Counted from the stretch's first letter, positions 32,252 to 41,551 are shown. The stretch is 41,596 nt of DNA from Phascolarctobacterium sp. (GCF_030531065.1 NZ_JAUNOQ010000017.1:1-41596), one strand, 5' to 3'. A program made the numbers and translations. Notes: a model not told the origin generated them from the letters alone.

Positions 32252-34945
32252 ATGAAACGAAAAGAAATTTTAGCGCGGGCTATAACATTGGGATTACTTT
32301 TGGCTGTGCCGTGCGGCGCGTGGGCGGCGGAATACAATGACCGTATTTCCGGCGCTACCGATAATTATGGCAATGACGTCAAAACTGTGGACGGAACTAA
32401 ATATACGTATGATTTTGGCGGCGACGCTGTTTTGAAAATGGTAGATGCACGTAACACCGGTATCTTTATATCATCAACTGATCAAGTAACAAATAGCATC
32501 ATCATTAAAAATAAATTAGACATTGATATCTCTTATGGTAAAGGTGATACTGGTTATGGTATATTTATAGGTTTAAATCATAATAATGCGCTCATAGATA
32601 GAAGTAAGGGTGGTGATATATCTCTTAAAGTGAATAACGAATCATCAAAAAATTCGTATGGAGCTACTGCGACGGGGATACTTATTGAAGCGAACGATAA
32701 AGATAGATTACTATTCGGTTCAGGCAACATAAGCATAGATGTTACTGATTGTATGCAAAATAAAAGTATAACTGCTTCTGGTGCTGGTATAGAGATTCGT
32801 GGCAGTAATACTGAGGTAAGCGGAGAAAATTTAGGTATTGATATTAAGGTTAAGGGCGCTGTCGGTAATGAGTCTGCGAGCGTTATTGCTAGAGGTATTT
32901 TTGATACCGCACAAGGTGAGAATAATAAAGTTAACTTTGACAGCGTAAATATTAAAGTCTCCGGTGAAAGCGACGGTACGGTTTTTAGCTATGGCATAAG
33001 TGTGGAAGGCAAGGAAAGTATAATCAATATTGCTAACGGCGGCAAAATTGAAGCGGAAGCTAAAAGCACTAAGTCCGGAAATAGTTATGGCATTATAGCG
33101 AGCGCCGGAACGGTAAATTTAGGCGACGGTTCTGCAATTACAGCTAAGAATACGTCTGCTGAAGGTTTAAACATCGGTATTGTGGCTTCGGGAGGTACAG
33201 TAAATGTAGGCAATAATTCTACGATTACCGCTATTGCCGAGGGAGATGTTGACGTTTATAGCGTTTATGCTTATAATTCTTCCAAAGTGAATTTGGGCGT
33301 TACCAAAATAGAAGCGACCAACGCTTCTGTAGGCAGCGAGGCTATGGGTATATATGCTGTCAGTAACTCCGTAGTGAATCTTGCCGGCGGTTCTATTTCC
33401 GGCCAAACGGGAGTAGGCGAAGAATTCGTAGCTATCGAATCTAGAGGGGCGGGCACACAGGTGAACGTTAATGAAGACGGCAAAAATGAAATTGCAATTA
33501 CCGGTACGGTCAGCGCTTTGAATGAAGGCGTAATCAATGTAAATTTGACTACGGCGGATTCGTCCATTACCGGCGTAATTGACGATAATTCCGGTGATTC
33601 CAGCGTCGATAAGAGCGGCAAGATTACTTTAAATTTGTCCGATGGCGCGACGTGGAAGGTGACGGACGACAGTTATGCAACGACTGTCAACTTAGATAAC
33701 GGCGGTAATATAAATTTGTCGCAAGGTAACGCCGACAGCAATTATGTCGCTAGAATAGGCGCTTTGAGCAGTAAAGGCGGCGTTATCAACACCGATAATT
33801 TAACCAATAAGATAAAAGTAGACGATCCTACAGGCATCGAAAGCTTGACCGTACACGGAACCAGCGCAATTACTGATTTGATTGCGCAGAACGAAAAAGT
33901 AAACGCGCAAAGATTGGCGGACGTAGTTATCAATAGCGACGATTCGCTTGAGTATCCTTCCGTAGCGACGCAAATTACTACCGACGCCAGTTCCGTAGCC
34001 GGGGCCTACACCGCCGACGTGGTAGACGGCAAAGTAGTTTTTGCGGAGGAACAGCCCAACGTACCAAACCAAGGTATCAGCGAAATGGCAGCTATTTCGC
34101 TGATGACCTGGCGCCAAGAAAACGACGATATGAACAAGCGCTTGGGCGAGCTGCGCGACAGCGTGGGCGAACACGGCGTCTGGGTGCGCATGACCCGCGG
34201 TGAAGCTAAGTATGGCAACCAAAATATTAAAAATCAGTATAACGCTTATCAATTAGGCTACGATGAAAAATTGAGCGTTGATAAGCGCTGGACCGTGGGC
34301 GCGGCGCTGACCTATACGGACGCGGAAAGCAGCTTTAGTTACGGCAAGGGCGAAAACAAGCACAAGGGTCTGGCCGTTTACGGCAGCCGCCTGAACGACG
34401 ACGGCAGCTTTATTGATTTAATCGCCCGCTACGCGCGTCTGGAGCATGACTATGAAGTATACGGCGGCGCGGGCAAAGGGGACTTTGATACCAACGGCTA
34501 CAGCCTGAGCGCGGAATACGGCAAGCGCTTTACGCAAAAGAGCGGCTTGTGGATTGAGCCGCAGGTAGAGCTGACTTACGGCAGAGTAAGCAGCGGCGAG
34601 TATCTTACGAATAACGGCGTCAGAGTGCGGCAGGAGGGCATGGACAGCGTGGTAGGCCGATTGGGCTTCGCTTTAGGCAAAAATTTGGCGCAAGGCAAGG
34701 GCAACGTGTACCTGCGCGCGTCGTACCTGTACGATTTCGACGGCGAGACGGACGTGCGTTACAGCTATGGCATACAGAACAAACGCTTTGAGCAAGACCT
34801 CGGCGGCGGCTGGTGGGAGGTCGGCGTAGGCACGAACATCAACCTGAGCGAAGCGAGCCATTTATACTTTGACGTAGAAAAAACTTACGGCGGCGACGTG
34901 GCGACGCCGTGGCAATGGAACGCCGGCGTGCGCTGGAGCTTCTAA
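32252..34945 (+). CDS. Autotransporter 2 (type Va secretion), intact
   Basis: This 897-residue protein has a Sec signal peptide (about 1-27, cleavage after GAWA), a beta-helix-like passenger (about 28-600; many GG-T-VN-G repeats such as NIANGGKIEAEA, GTVNLGDGSAITA, GTVNVGNNSTITA) and a C-terminal outer-membrane beta-barrel (about 620-897) ending in WSF. The passenger is exported to the cell surface; its role is unknown, probably adhesion or shielding. The passenger does not resemble that of autotransporter 1, but signal peptide, linker (ISEMA-x-I-x-LMTWRQEN) and barrel do. Transcription comes from a G7-containing promoter. It lies in a segment bounded by 34-bp direct repeats. Confidence 0.92.
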   Translation: MKRKEILARAITLGLLLAVPCGAWAAEYNDRISGATDNYGNDVKTVDGTKYTYDFGGDAVLKMVDARNTGIFISSTDQVTNSIIIKNKLDIDISYGKGDTGYGIFIGLNHNNALIDRSKGGDISLKVNNESSKNSYGATATGILIEANDKDRLLFGSGNISIDVTDCMQNKSITASGAGIEIRGSNTEVSGENLGIDIKVKGAVGNESASVIARGIFDTAQGENNKVNFDSVNIKVSGESDGTVFSYGISVEGKESIINIANGGKIEAEAKSTKSGNSYGIIASAGTVNLGDGSAITAKNTSAEGLNIGIVASGGTVNVGNNSTITAIAEGDVDVYSVYAYNSSKVNLGVTKIEATNASVGSEAMGIYAVSNSVVNLAGGSISGQTGVGEEFVAIESRGAGTQVNVNEDGKNEIAITGTVSALNEGVINVNLTTADSSITGVIDDNSGDSSVDKSGKITLNLSDGATWKVTDDSYATTVNLDNGGNINLSQGNADSNYVARIGALSSKGGVINTDNLTNKIKVDDPTGIESLTVHGTSAITDLIAQNEKVNAQRLADVVINSDDSLEYPSVATQITTDASSVAGAYTADVVDGKVVFAEEQPNVPNQGISEMAAISLMTWRQENDDMNKRLGELRDSVGEHGVWVRMTRGEAKYGNQNIKNQYNAYQLGYDEKLSVDKRWTVGAALTYTDAESSFSYGKGENKHKGLAVYGSRLNDDGSFIDLIARYARLEHDYEVYGGAGKGDFDTNGYSLSAEYGKRFTQKSGLWIEPQVELTYGRVSSGEYLTNNGVRVRQEGMDSVVGRLGFALGKNLAQGKGNVYLRASYLYDFDGETDVRYSYGIQNKRFEQDLGGGWWEVGVGTNINLSEASHLYFDVEKTYGGDVATPWQWNAGVRWSF
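34202..34854 (+). repeat. 653-bp barrel segment identical to 13821-14473
   Basis: Second copy of the exact repeat within the autotransporter beta-barrels, same orientation, 20,381 bp downstream of the first. Confidence 0.95.
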
Positions 34946-35015
34946 AAATTACAAGAGCAAGAACCTGTAAGTTGTGCCAAAGCGATAATCAATTCTAATT
35001 TTATATTTTGTTTTT

Positions 35016-35043
35016 GCGTCCGTCCTTCGGGGCGGACGCTTTT
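35016..35043 (+). terminator. Terminator of autotransporter 2
   Basis: A 10-bp GC stem (35016-35025 with 35030-35039) with a TTCG tetraloop is followed by TTTT. Confidence 0.85.
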
Positions 35044-35054
35044 ATAGTTCGCTA

Positions 35055-35088
35055 CGGATTGGCGCGCTGCCGTCCGGGCATTTTTTGC
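35055..35088 (+). repeat. 34-bp direct repeat, right copy
   Basis: Identical to 30566-30599. Here the 5' arm of the terminator stem is missing (only CGGA remains), so this looks like a truncated copy of the TRAP operon terminator. Confidence 0.9.
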
Positions 35089-35107
35089 ATACTTTGCTGT
35101 AAAATTA

Positions 35108-35136
35108 TTGACAGAGAAAAGGAAAAAGCATATAAT
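35108..35136 (+). promoter_or_regulatory. Consensus promoter of typA
   Basis: TTGACA (35108-35113) and TATAAT (35131-35136) are exactly 17 bases apart: a fully consensus vegetative promoter. Confidence 0.9.
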
Positions 35137-35152
35137 TTATTAGTAATACCGT

Positions 35153-35182
35153 AAAAGGATGCGCTTGACAAGCATCCTTTTT
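35153..35182 (+). terminator. Leader hairpin with T-run between the typA promoter and gene
   Basis: A perfect 10-bp stem (35153-35162 with 35172-35181) is followed by T residues. It lies only about 10 bases downstream of the predicted transcription start, so it may attenuate typA. Confidence 0.65.
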
Positions 35183-35233
35183 CTTGTCTTTTAAATGCTT
35201 TTGTAGATTAAAGGTTAGGAGAGAATAAGCAGT

Positions 35234-37060
35234 ATGATTAGAAACGATATTCGTAATATAGCTATTATCGCTCACGTTGACCATGGCAAAACCACCTTGG
35301 TAGACGCTATGCTGAAGCAGAGCGGCGTTTTCCGTGCCAACGAGCATGTGGAGGAGCGCGTAATGGACTCCAACGATTTGGAGCGCGAGCGCGGCATCAC
35401 CATTTTGTCCAAGAATACCGCAGTTATGCACGAGGGCGTGAAAATCAATATTCTGGATACTCCGGGCCATGCCGATTTCGGCGGCGAGGTAGAGCGCGTG
35501 CTGACCATGGTTGACGGCGTACTGTTGCTGGTCGACGCTTACGAAGGCCCTATGCCCCAGACTAAATACGTGCTGCGCAAGGCTTTGGAGCAGCATTTAA
35601 AGCCCATCGTAGTTATCAATAAAATTGATCGTCCCGACCAGCGCGTGGAAGAGGTTATCGACGAGGTGCTGGATTTGTTCATCGAGCTGGACGCCGACGA
35701 GGATCAGCTGGAATTCCCCGTAGTTTTGGCCTCCGCCCGCAATGGCGTCGCTAAGCTGTCCATGGATGAGGAAAGCGATTCTTTGGAGCCGCTGTTTAAA
35801 GTAATTCTGGAAAATATTCCCGCTCCCGACGTTGATGTGAATGCGCCGCTGCAAATGCTGGTCAACACTTTGGACTATGACGATTATGTTGGCCGTATCG
35901 TAGTCGGCCGCGTGGTTCGCGGTACCATTCATAACGGCGAAAATATTACGCTGATGGACGAAAGCGGCAACCGTTCCGGCAAAATCGGCCGCTTATATAC
36001 CTATCAGGGCTTGAAGCGCGTAGAGGTGCCGGAGGTGGAGGCCGGCGACATCGTAGCGCTGATTGGCCTGCAGGACGCTAACATCGGCGATACCATTGCC
36101 GATAAGGAAAACCCCGAAGCCTTGAAGGGCATCAAGATTGACGAGCCTACGTTGTCCATGATCTTTTACGTTAATAACAGCCCCTTTGCCGGTAAGGAGG
36201 GCGAATTCGTTACCAGCCGCCATCTGCGCGACCGTCTGTTTAAAGAGGTTAAGACCAATGTGTCCATGCGCGTGGAGGAAACCGACAGCCCCGACGCTTA
36301 CAAGGTGTCCGGTCGCGGCGAGCTGCATCTTTCCATTTTAATCGAGACTATGCGCCGCGAGGGCTTTGAGCTGCAGGTGGGCAAGCCCAAGGTTATCATG
36401 CACCGCGACGCTACCGGCACCTTGCAGGAACCCATGGAGGCGCTGACCATCGACGTGCCTCAGGATTATATGGGCGCCGTTATGGAGGGCTTGGGCCTGC
36501 GCAAGGCAGAGCTGCAGAATATGACGGAAATGGCCGGTTATCTGCGTATGGAATTTAAAATTCCTGCCCGCGGTCTGATTGGCTTCCGCAATCAGTTCCT
36601 CACCGACACCAAGGGTAACGGCATCATGAACCACGTTTTTGCCGGCTATGAGGATTATAAAGGAGAAATCCCCGGTCGTACCCGCGGCAGCCTGGTCGCT
36701 TTTGAAAGCGGCGAAACGACTTCCTATGGCATAGGCAACGCTCAGGAGCGCGGCACTATGTTTGTGGTGCCTGCCGAAAAGATTTACGAAGGCCAGCTGG
36801 TAGGCGAAAACAGCCGTGAGGACGATATGGACGTTAACCCCTGCAAAAAGAAGCATGTCAGCAATATGCGCGCTTCCGGCAGCGACGAAGCTATCCGTTT
36901 GATTCCGCCGCGCACTTTCTCTTTGGAGCAGGCGCTGGAGCATATCAACGACGACGAGCTGGTAGAGGTTACTCCTAAATCCATCCGTATGCGCAAAAAG
37001 GTGCTGGACCGCTTGGAGCGCGGCAAAATGCGCGGTCGTATGAAGAACGCGCAGGCTTAA
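35234..37060 (+). CDS. typA: Translational GTPase TypA/BipA
   Basis: This 608-residue ribosome-binding GTPase of the elongation-factor family has G1 HVDHGKTT (residues 14-21), the switch region [20 protein letters not shown] and NKIDRPDQR. The later EF-G-like domains III and V and the TypA-specific C-terminal domain (ending in [14 protein letters not shown]) are complete. It assists ribosome assembly and stress adaptation. The ATG follows TTAGGAGAG. The strong promoter is followed by a leader hairpin. Confidence 0.95.
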   Translation: MIRNDIRNIAIIAHVDHGKTTLVDAMLKQSGVFRANEHVEERVMDSNDLERERGITILSKNTAVMHEGVKINILDTPGHADFGGEVERVLTMVDGVLLLVDAYEGPMPQTKYVLRKALEQHLKPIVVINKIDRPDQRVEEVIDEVLDLFIELDADEDQLEFPVVLASARNGVAKLSMDEESDSLEPLFKVILENIPAPDVDVNAPLQMLVNTLDYDDYVGRIVVGRVVRGTIHNGENITLMDESGNRSGKIGRLYTYQGLKRVEVPEVEAGDIVALIGLQDANIGDTIADKENPEALKGIKIDEPTLSMIFYVNNSPFAGKEGEFVTSRHLRDRLFKEVKTNVSMRVEETDSPDAYKVSGRGELHLSILIETMRREGFELQVGKPKVIMHRDATGTLQEPMEALTIDVPQDYMGAVMEGLGLRKAELQNMTEMAGYLRMEFKIPARGLIGFRNQFLTDTKGNGIMNHVFAGYEDYKGEIPGRTRGSLVAFESGETTSYGIGNAQERGTMFVVPAEKIYEGQLVGENSREDDMDVNPCKKKHVSNMRASGSDEAIRLIPPRTFSLEQALEHINDDELVEVTPKSIRMRKKVLDRLERGKMRGRMKNAQA

Positions 37061-37065
37061 TTTGT

Positions 37066-37094
37066 TTGACATTAAGTAAAATTTTTGCTACAAT
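37066..37094 (+). promoter_or_regulatory. Promoter of sepF
   Basis: TTGACA (37066-37071) and TACAAT (37089-37094) are 17 bases apart, starting 6 bases after the typA stop. Confidence 0.8.
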
Positions 37095-37172
37095 AAAAAA
37101 TACAAGCAGGAAATACCCTGAAAGAGAACGAATATCTATACATTACACTTTCTTAGTTTGGAGGCGTCAGCC

Positions 37173-37544
37173 ATGAATTTGAAAAATACGGCAATAAAGT
37201 TTTTTTCCTCTGCTGAGGAGGAAGAGCGGGTTGAGGAGTATGCTGGTCCGCGTCTGTTGAAAACCGGACATTTGAATATTATGGTGCGCGCTCCCAAAAG
37301 CTTTACGGATGTGCGCGAATACGCCGATTCTTTGATGAGCGGTTCTGCGATTCTGGTGAGCTTTGAAGCCGTGGACGCTGCGCTGAGAAACCGTATTTTC
37401 GATTATCTGAACGGCGTGAGCTATATCGTTGCCGCTTCCGTGTCCTTTATCAGCGACGATTTGCTGCTGTATGCGCCGGAGCAGGTAGAGGTAAATAAAG
37501 AGAAGGGCGTAAAGCGTACCGGTATGCGTTCCTGGTTGGGCTGA
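37173..37544 (+). CDS. sepF: Cell division protein SepF
   Basis: This 123-residue protein has the SepF/DUF552 core: the LNIMVRAPKSFTDVREYADSL segment, then AILVSFEAVDAALRNRIFDYLNGVSYI and a late ISDDLLLYAPEQVEV. SepF anchors FtsZ to the membrane and organises the division ring in Firmicutes and relatives. The N-terminus (about 20 residues; NTAIKFFSSAEEEE) can supply the membrane-binding part. ATG at 37173 has GGAGG 8-12 bases upstream. It is monocistronic, with promoter and terminator visible. Confidence 0.9.
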   Translation: MNLKNTAIKFFSSAEEEERVEEYAGPRLLKTGHLNIMVRAPKSFTDVREYADSLMSGSAILVSFEAVDAALRNRIFDYLNGVSYIVAASVSFISDDLLLYAPEQVEVNKEKGVKRTGMRSWLG

Positions 37545-37564
37545 TTCGTCTTTAGTAAAAATTA

Positions 37565-37596
37565 AGGCTGCCGCATGAAAATGCGGCGGCCTTTTT
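37565..37596 (+). terminator. Terminator of sepF
   Basis: A 12-bp stem (37565-37576 with 37581-37592, one G-T pair, GAAA loop) is followed by a T-run. Confidence 0.85.
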
Positions 37597-37635
37597 GCAT
37601 CTAATGGCTGTAATTTTACGGCTTTCATGACAAAC

Positions 37636-37665
37636 AAAAAAGCGGTTCTTCTTTCGAAGAACCGC
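37636..37665 (-). terminator. Terminator of tRNA-Leu
   Basis: On the minus strand, a perfect 10-bp stem (37665-37656 with 37651-37642, GAAA loop) is followed by six T. Confidence 0.85.
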
Positions 37666-37675
37666 ATGGTTTGCG

Positions 37676-37762
37676 TGGTGCCGAAGGCCGGACTCGAACC
37701 GGCACGAGCGTGAACCCGCTTGATTTTGAGTCAAGTGCGTCTGCCAATTCCGCCACTTCGGC
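37676..37762 (-). tRNA. tRNA-Leu (anticodon CAA)
   Basis: This 87-base class II tRNA on the minus strand has acceptor arms GCCGAAG/CTTCGGC, an encoded CCA, the T-arm GGTTCGAGTCC, a long variable arm and the anticodon stem CTTGA/TCAAG around loop CTCAAAA. Anticodon CAA reads UUG (Leu). It has its own consensus promoter and terminator. Confidence 0.95.
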
Positions 37763-37796
37763 AACTCTTGGCTCCGAACAACTCGGAACAATAAGT

Positions 37797-37825
37797 ATTA
37801 TACTAGTTTATGATGCGCTTGTCAA
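37797..37825 (-). promoter_or_regulatory. Promoter of tRNA-Leu
   Basis: On the minus strand TTGACA (37825-37820) and TATAAT (37802-37797) are 17 bases apart. The -35 box lies in one arm of the inverted repeat 37815-37823/37848-37856. Confidence 0.85.
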
Positions 37826-37856
37826 CTGCTTTTGTAGAAAAATTTTGGACAAGCGC
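37815..37856 (-). terminator. Inverted repeat after pepF, overlapping the tRNA promoter
   Basis: Perfect 9-bp arms GCGCTTGTC (37815-37823) and GACAAGCGC (37848-37856) begin 3 bases beyond the pepF stop. The pepF transcript could fold here, but no T-run follows and the loop is long (24 bases). Confidence 0.4.
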
Positions 37857-37859
37857 AAT

Positions 37860-39686
37860 TTATTTGCCAATCAGCGCTTTAAGCTCCTGCAACTTGCTGG
37901 CAAATTTTTGCAGAGTAATGGTGACGGGCTGCGGCGTATTTAAATCTACGCCGGCGGTTTTGAGAAGGTTGAGGGAATAATCGCTGCCGCCAGCTTTGAG
38001 GAAGCCTAAATATTTTGCCACCGCGCCGGGCTGGCCGCTGAGAATAGCGCTGGCGAAGGCGGTGGCGGCGCTGTAGCCGGTTGCGTATTTGTAAACGTAG
38101 AACGGCGTGTAGAAATGTGGGATGCGGGACCATTCGCTGGCTAATTCCTTATCAACGGTTAAGGCGGGGCCGTAATAGCGTCGATTGCTATCCAGCCAGT
38201 AAGCTTCCAGCTTTTCGGCTTGCAGCGAGCGCCCGGCGGTAATTTCGCTGTGAATAAATTTTTCAAATTCAGCGAATTGTACCTGACGGTAAACTGTGGT
38301 GCGCACCGCTTCCAAATATTGATTGAGCAGATAAATTTTCTGTTCGTCCGTTGCGTGCTTGAGGGTGTACTCCAAAAGCAGATTTTCGTTAGTGGTGGAG
38401 GCTACCTCGGCGCAGAAAATAGTGTATTCGGAATTTACATAGGTTTGGTTGTGGCTGCTGTAATAGCTGTGCAGCGCGTGTCCCATTTCGTGGGCGATGG
38501 TGGAAACGCTGCTGTAGCGCTGCTGATAGTTAAGCAGCACGAAGGGATGCACGCCATATACGCCCCAGGAATAAGCGCCGGAACGCTTGCCCTTGTTTTC
38601 GTAGGCGTCAATCCAGCCGCTGTTCAAGCCGGTATGCAGAGTAGCGACGTAATCTTCTCCCAAGGGGGCCAGCGCGGCTTCTACCTTGGCGCAGGCTTCG
38701 GGGAATGTACAGGAAAAGCTGTCGGCTGCAGACGAAAGCGGCACGTAAAGGTCGTAGGGATGCAGCTCGTCATAGCCCAGGACGTCTTTTTTCAGTTGGA
38801 TATATTCGTGCAAGGGCGCTAAATTATCATGTACGGTTGCAATAAGGCCGTCGTACAGGCTGGAGGGAATATTATCCTCGGCGAGTGCGGATTCCAACGT
38901 ATCCTTGTAATTATGTACGGAGGCATAGAAGAAAGCCGTGCGGGCGCTGCCTGTGAGGGTAGTGGCTAAGGTGTTGCGGAATTTATGGTAGGTTCCCATC
39001 AGACACTGGAAGGAATTTTTACGCAGCTGGCGGTCGTTCGAGGACATATTGAGCATATAATTGCCTTCGCTGACTACGGCAGGCTTTCCTGCGCCGTCGG
39101 TAATCGGCGGGAACTGCATATCGGCGCTGACCAGAGCGCGGAAAGAGTTAGCCGCGGAGCCGGTAGCCAGACGGCTTTGGGCAAAAAGCGCCTCCTTGTC
39201 TGCAGAAAGTACGTGCTGGGCAAGGCGCATTAAATTGGCTATATAAAATTTATATTCAGCCAGCAGCGGCTCGCTGTCCAGCATTTGCTGAACCTTTTGT
39301 ACGCCGAGAGCCAGCATTTCCGGTTCGATGAAGGAATTGGCGCTGCTGAAGGAGGCTGCCAGACCCTCTGCTTCGCCGGACAAGGCCTGCAGGTGCTGGT
39401 CGGTGTTGTCCGCGTCCTGCTGCAAGCGCGCGTAAGCATAAATTTTATCGAGCGTTTGCGCCAGCTCGTCCTGGAGCTTGAGCGCGTTATAAAGCGCTTG
39501 CGCGTTGGTCAATGTGCCCTGCAAAGCTGTAAGCTGCGGCAGTTTAGCTTTAAAATCGGCGCAGGCTTGCTGCCATTGGGCTTCGTCGGCGTAAATATCC
39601 TGTACGCGCCACTTCCATTCTGCGGGAATATCGGCACGGTCGACATTGCTGCCATGGGCGGGAATCTTTATATTTTTTTCTGGCAT
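37860..39686 (-). CDS. pepF: Oligoendopeptidase F (M3B zinc metallopeptidase)
   Basis: This 608-residue cytosolic peptidase cleaves short peptides. The zinc motif HEMGH is at residues 399-403 (IAHEMGHALHSYYSSHN), followed by the third ligand region with FCAEVASTTNE. The N-terminal oligopeptidase F domain (about 110-180) is present, and length is typical. The chosen start MPEKN at 39686 has AAGGAG upstream; in-frame codons further upstream lie in the promoter region. An extended -10 (TGGTACAAT on the minus strand) is at 39735-39727. The gene is divergent from the radical SAM gene. Confidence 0.95.
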   Translation of the reverse strand: MPEKNIKIPAHGSNVDRADIPAEWKWRVQDIYADEAQWQQACADFKAKLPQLTALQGTLTNAQALYNALKLQDELAQTLDKIYAYARLQQDADNTDQHLQALSGEAEGLAASFSSANSFIEPEMLALGVQKVQQMLDSEPLLAEYKFYIANLMRLAQHVLSADKEALFAQSRLATGSAANSFRALVSADMQFPPITDGAGKPAVVSEGNYMLNMSSNDRQLRKNSFQCLMGTYHKFRNTLATTLTGSARTAFFYASVHNYKDTLESALAEDNIPSSLYDGLIATVHDNLAPLHEYIQLKKDVLGYDELHPYDLYVPLSSAADSFSCTFPEACAKVEAALAPLGEDYVATLHTGLNSGWIDAYENKGKRSGAYSWGVYGVHPFVLLNYQQRYSSVSTIAHEMGHALHSYYSSHNQTYVNSEYTIFCAEVASTTNENLLLEYTLKHATDEQKIYLLNQYLEAVRTTVYRQVQFAEFEKFIHSEITAGRSLQAEKLEAYWLDSNRRYYGPALTVDKELASEWSRIPHFYTPFYVYKYATGYSAATAFASAILSGQPGAVAKYLGFLKAGGSDYSLNLLKTAGVDLNTPQPVTITLQKFASKLQELKALIGK

Positions 39687-39726
39687 GAAAATCAACTCCT
39701 TGCAAATTTTAGAATCATACCTTATT

Positions 39727-39735
39727 ATTGTACCA
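39727..39735 (-). promoter_or_regulatory. Extended -10 promoter of pepF
   Basis: TGGTACAAT on the minus strand (TACAAT at 39732-39727), about 40 bases before the start codon. No clear -35. Confidence 0.5.
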
Positions 39736-39771
39736 TAGTATATTGTGATTGAGAAGGAAACGAGGAAGATA

Positions 39772-41481
39772 ATGAAGGTACTTTTAACTGCGATCAACAG
39801 TAAATATATTCACACCGGATTGGGCCTGCGTTATGTGGGCGAGTATGCTAAAAGCAAGGGCCATAGCGTCAAGCTGTTGGAGGAAACTATCAATACGCCT
39901 ATTTTGGCGGTTCTGGAAAAAATTATGCAGGCCGAAGCGCAGGTTTATGGCTTTTCGGTGCATATTTGGAATAAGCTGTTCGTATTCAGATTGATTAAAA
40001 TGCTACGTAAGCTGCGCCCTGAGGCTGTTATTGTCATCGGCGGTCCGGAGGTGGCCTTTGATGCGGAGCGTATCTTTAAGGAGCTGCCTGCCGCCGATTA
40101 TATCGTGCAGGGAGAGGGCGAGATAATTTTCAGCGAGCTGCTGCATAGCCTGGAGCAGGGCGGCCCTGTGCCGCGGCATATTGCGTATGTAAAGGACGGC
40201 CGGGTGGAGCTGAACGGGGGCACAGTGGTGCTGGACGATTTGGCGGAGCTGCCCTTCCCTTATCCTGATTTGCCTGAGGTGTTGGCAGAGCATAAAATAG
40301 TGTACTATGAATGTACGCGCGGCTGCCCTTTCCGCTGCGCTTATTGCTTATCGGGAATTTCGCGGTCGGTGCGTCGTCGCCCTTTGGCTATGGTTCTGCG
40401 CGATTTAGATAAATTTATTGCGGCAGGAGTGCCGTTAGTGAAATTTGTGGATCGTACTTATAATTTAGATGAAGAATATTTTCTGCCGATCATGCGCCAT
40501 TTAGCAGCGGCTGACACCAACGCAACCTTTCATTTTGAAATCAAAGCGGATATTTTATCAGAGAAGGTGCTGGACTTTTTAGCTACAGTGCCTAAAGGCC
40601 GCTTTCAACTGGAGATAGGCATTCAAAGCACGCATCAGCCGACGCTGAAGGCTATTAACCGTCAGGATAATTGGGATAAGCTGGCGGCTAATGTCCGCAG
40701 GCTGCTGTCTTTTAAAAATATGCATATTCATGTAGATTTGATTGCGGGCTTGCCTTATGAGGATTTGCCAACCTTCGCCAAATCCTTTAACGACGTCTAC
40801 GGCTTGCAGGCGGATATGCTGCAGCTGGGCTTTTTGAAGGTGCTGCCGGGTACGCAGCTGTGCCGCGAGACACAGAAATACGGCTTGGCGTATATGGATG
40901 AACCGCCTTACGAAATCTTGGCGACTAAATATATGCCTTATGAGGATATGCTGCTTTTGAAGCGAGTAGAAAATATTTTGGACCAGACGGGCAATAGCGG
41001 AGCGTTTACGCATATTTTAGCAGCGCTGATAGAGCGGAGCGGGTTGGAGGCTTTTGCGTTTTACCGTCAGTTGACCGCCTGGTGGGTGCAGAAGGGGAAT
41101 TATCCGCAGAGCCATAATACTAAAGGCGTAGCAAAAATTTTGCATCAATATATAATTGAGCATTTCACAGACGAGCAGGCTGCGGCATTGCGGGAGATAT
41201 TGCGTTATGATGTGTTTATGAGCGTACCGGGGTGGCATCCCGACTGGTTAGGCTGGCAAAGCGAAGAGATTTTTAATATTGTATCTGATTTTTGGCGTAA
41301 TGAAGCGTTGGTACAGCAATATATTCCCGGCTATAAGTTCAGCAGTTGGCGGCAGATTCATAAGAACTATCCTATCGAGCTGTTTAAGAAGCATTGGCAG
41401 ACCGGCGCAGCGGGGGAGTACTATGTGATGCTGGACAATAGCGGTGAAGAAAAACGAGCCGTTTTATTGCCGTTAGGATAA
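39772..41481 (+). CDS. B12-binding-domain radical SAM protein with DUF4080-like C-terminus
   Basis: This 569-residue protein has an N-terminal Rossmann-like B12-binding-type domain (about 1-135, VIVIGGPEVAFD and VQGEGE), a radical SAM core (about 175-380) with the 4Fe-4S cysteines C185, C189 and C192 in GCPFRCAYC, and a C-terminal region resembling DUF4080 (about 400-569). The classical DxHxxG base-off cobalamin motif is not seen, so cobalamin binding is doubtful. Reaction and substrate are unknown. ATG at 39772 has GAGGA 5 bases upstream. It is divergent from pepF and stands alone. Confidence 0.85.
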   Translation: MKVLLTAINSKYIHTGLGLRYVGEYAKSKGHSVKLLEETINTPILAVLEKIMQAEAQVYGFSVHIWNKLFVFRLIKMLRKLRPEAVIVIGGPEVAFDAERIFKELPAADYIVQGEGEIIFSELLHSLEQGGPVPRHIAYVKDGRVELNGGTVVLDDLAELPFPYPDLPEVLAEHKIVYYECTRGCPFRCAYCLSGISRSVRRRPLAMVLRDLDKFIAAGVPLVKFVDRTYNLDEEYFLPIMRHLAAADTNATFHFEIKADILSEKVLDFLATVPKGRFQLEIGIQSTHQPTLKAINRQDNWDKLAANVRRLLSFKNMHIHVDLIAGLPYEDLPTFAKSFNDVYGLQADMLQLGFLKVLPGTQLCRETQKYGLAYMDEPPYEILATKYMPYEDMLLLKRVENILDQTGNSGAFTHILAALIERSGLEAFAFYRQLTAWWVQKGNYPQSHNTKGVAKILHQYIIEHFTDEQAAALREILRYDVFMSVPGWHPDWLGWQSEEIFNIVSDFWRNEALVQQYIPGYKFSSWRQIHKNYPIELFKKHWQTGAAGEYYVMLDNSGEEKRAVLLPLG

Positions 41482-41551
41482 TAACGGTTGAGCTTCATGC
41501 CAAAGCGAAGAAAATTTGTTAAAAAAGTTGCGGAAAAAGTGAAAAAGAGTG

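Noticed and set aside
37676-37762. tRNA-Leu(CAA) as the effector of the two leucine T-boxes
   Set aside because: Both specifiers are CTC, which would pair with a GAG anticodon, not CAA; its presence in the window is probably coincidence.
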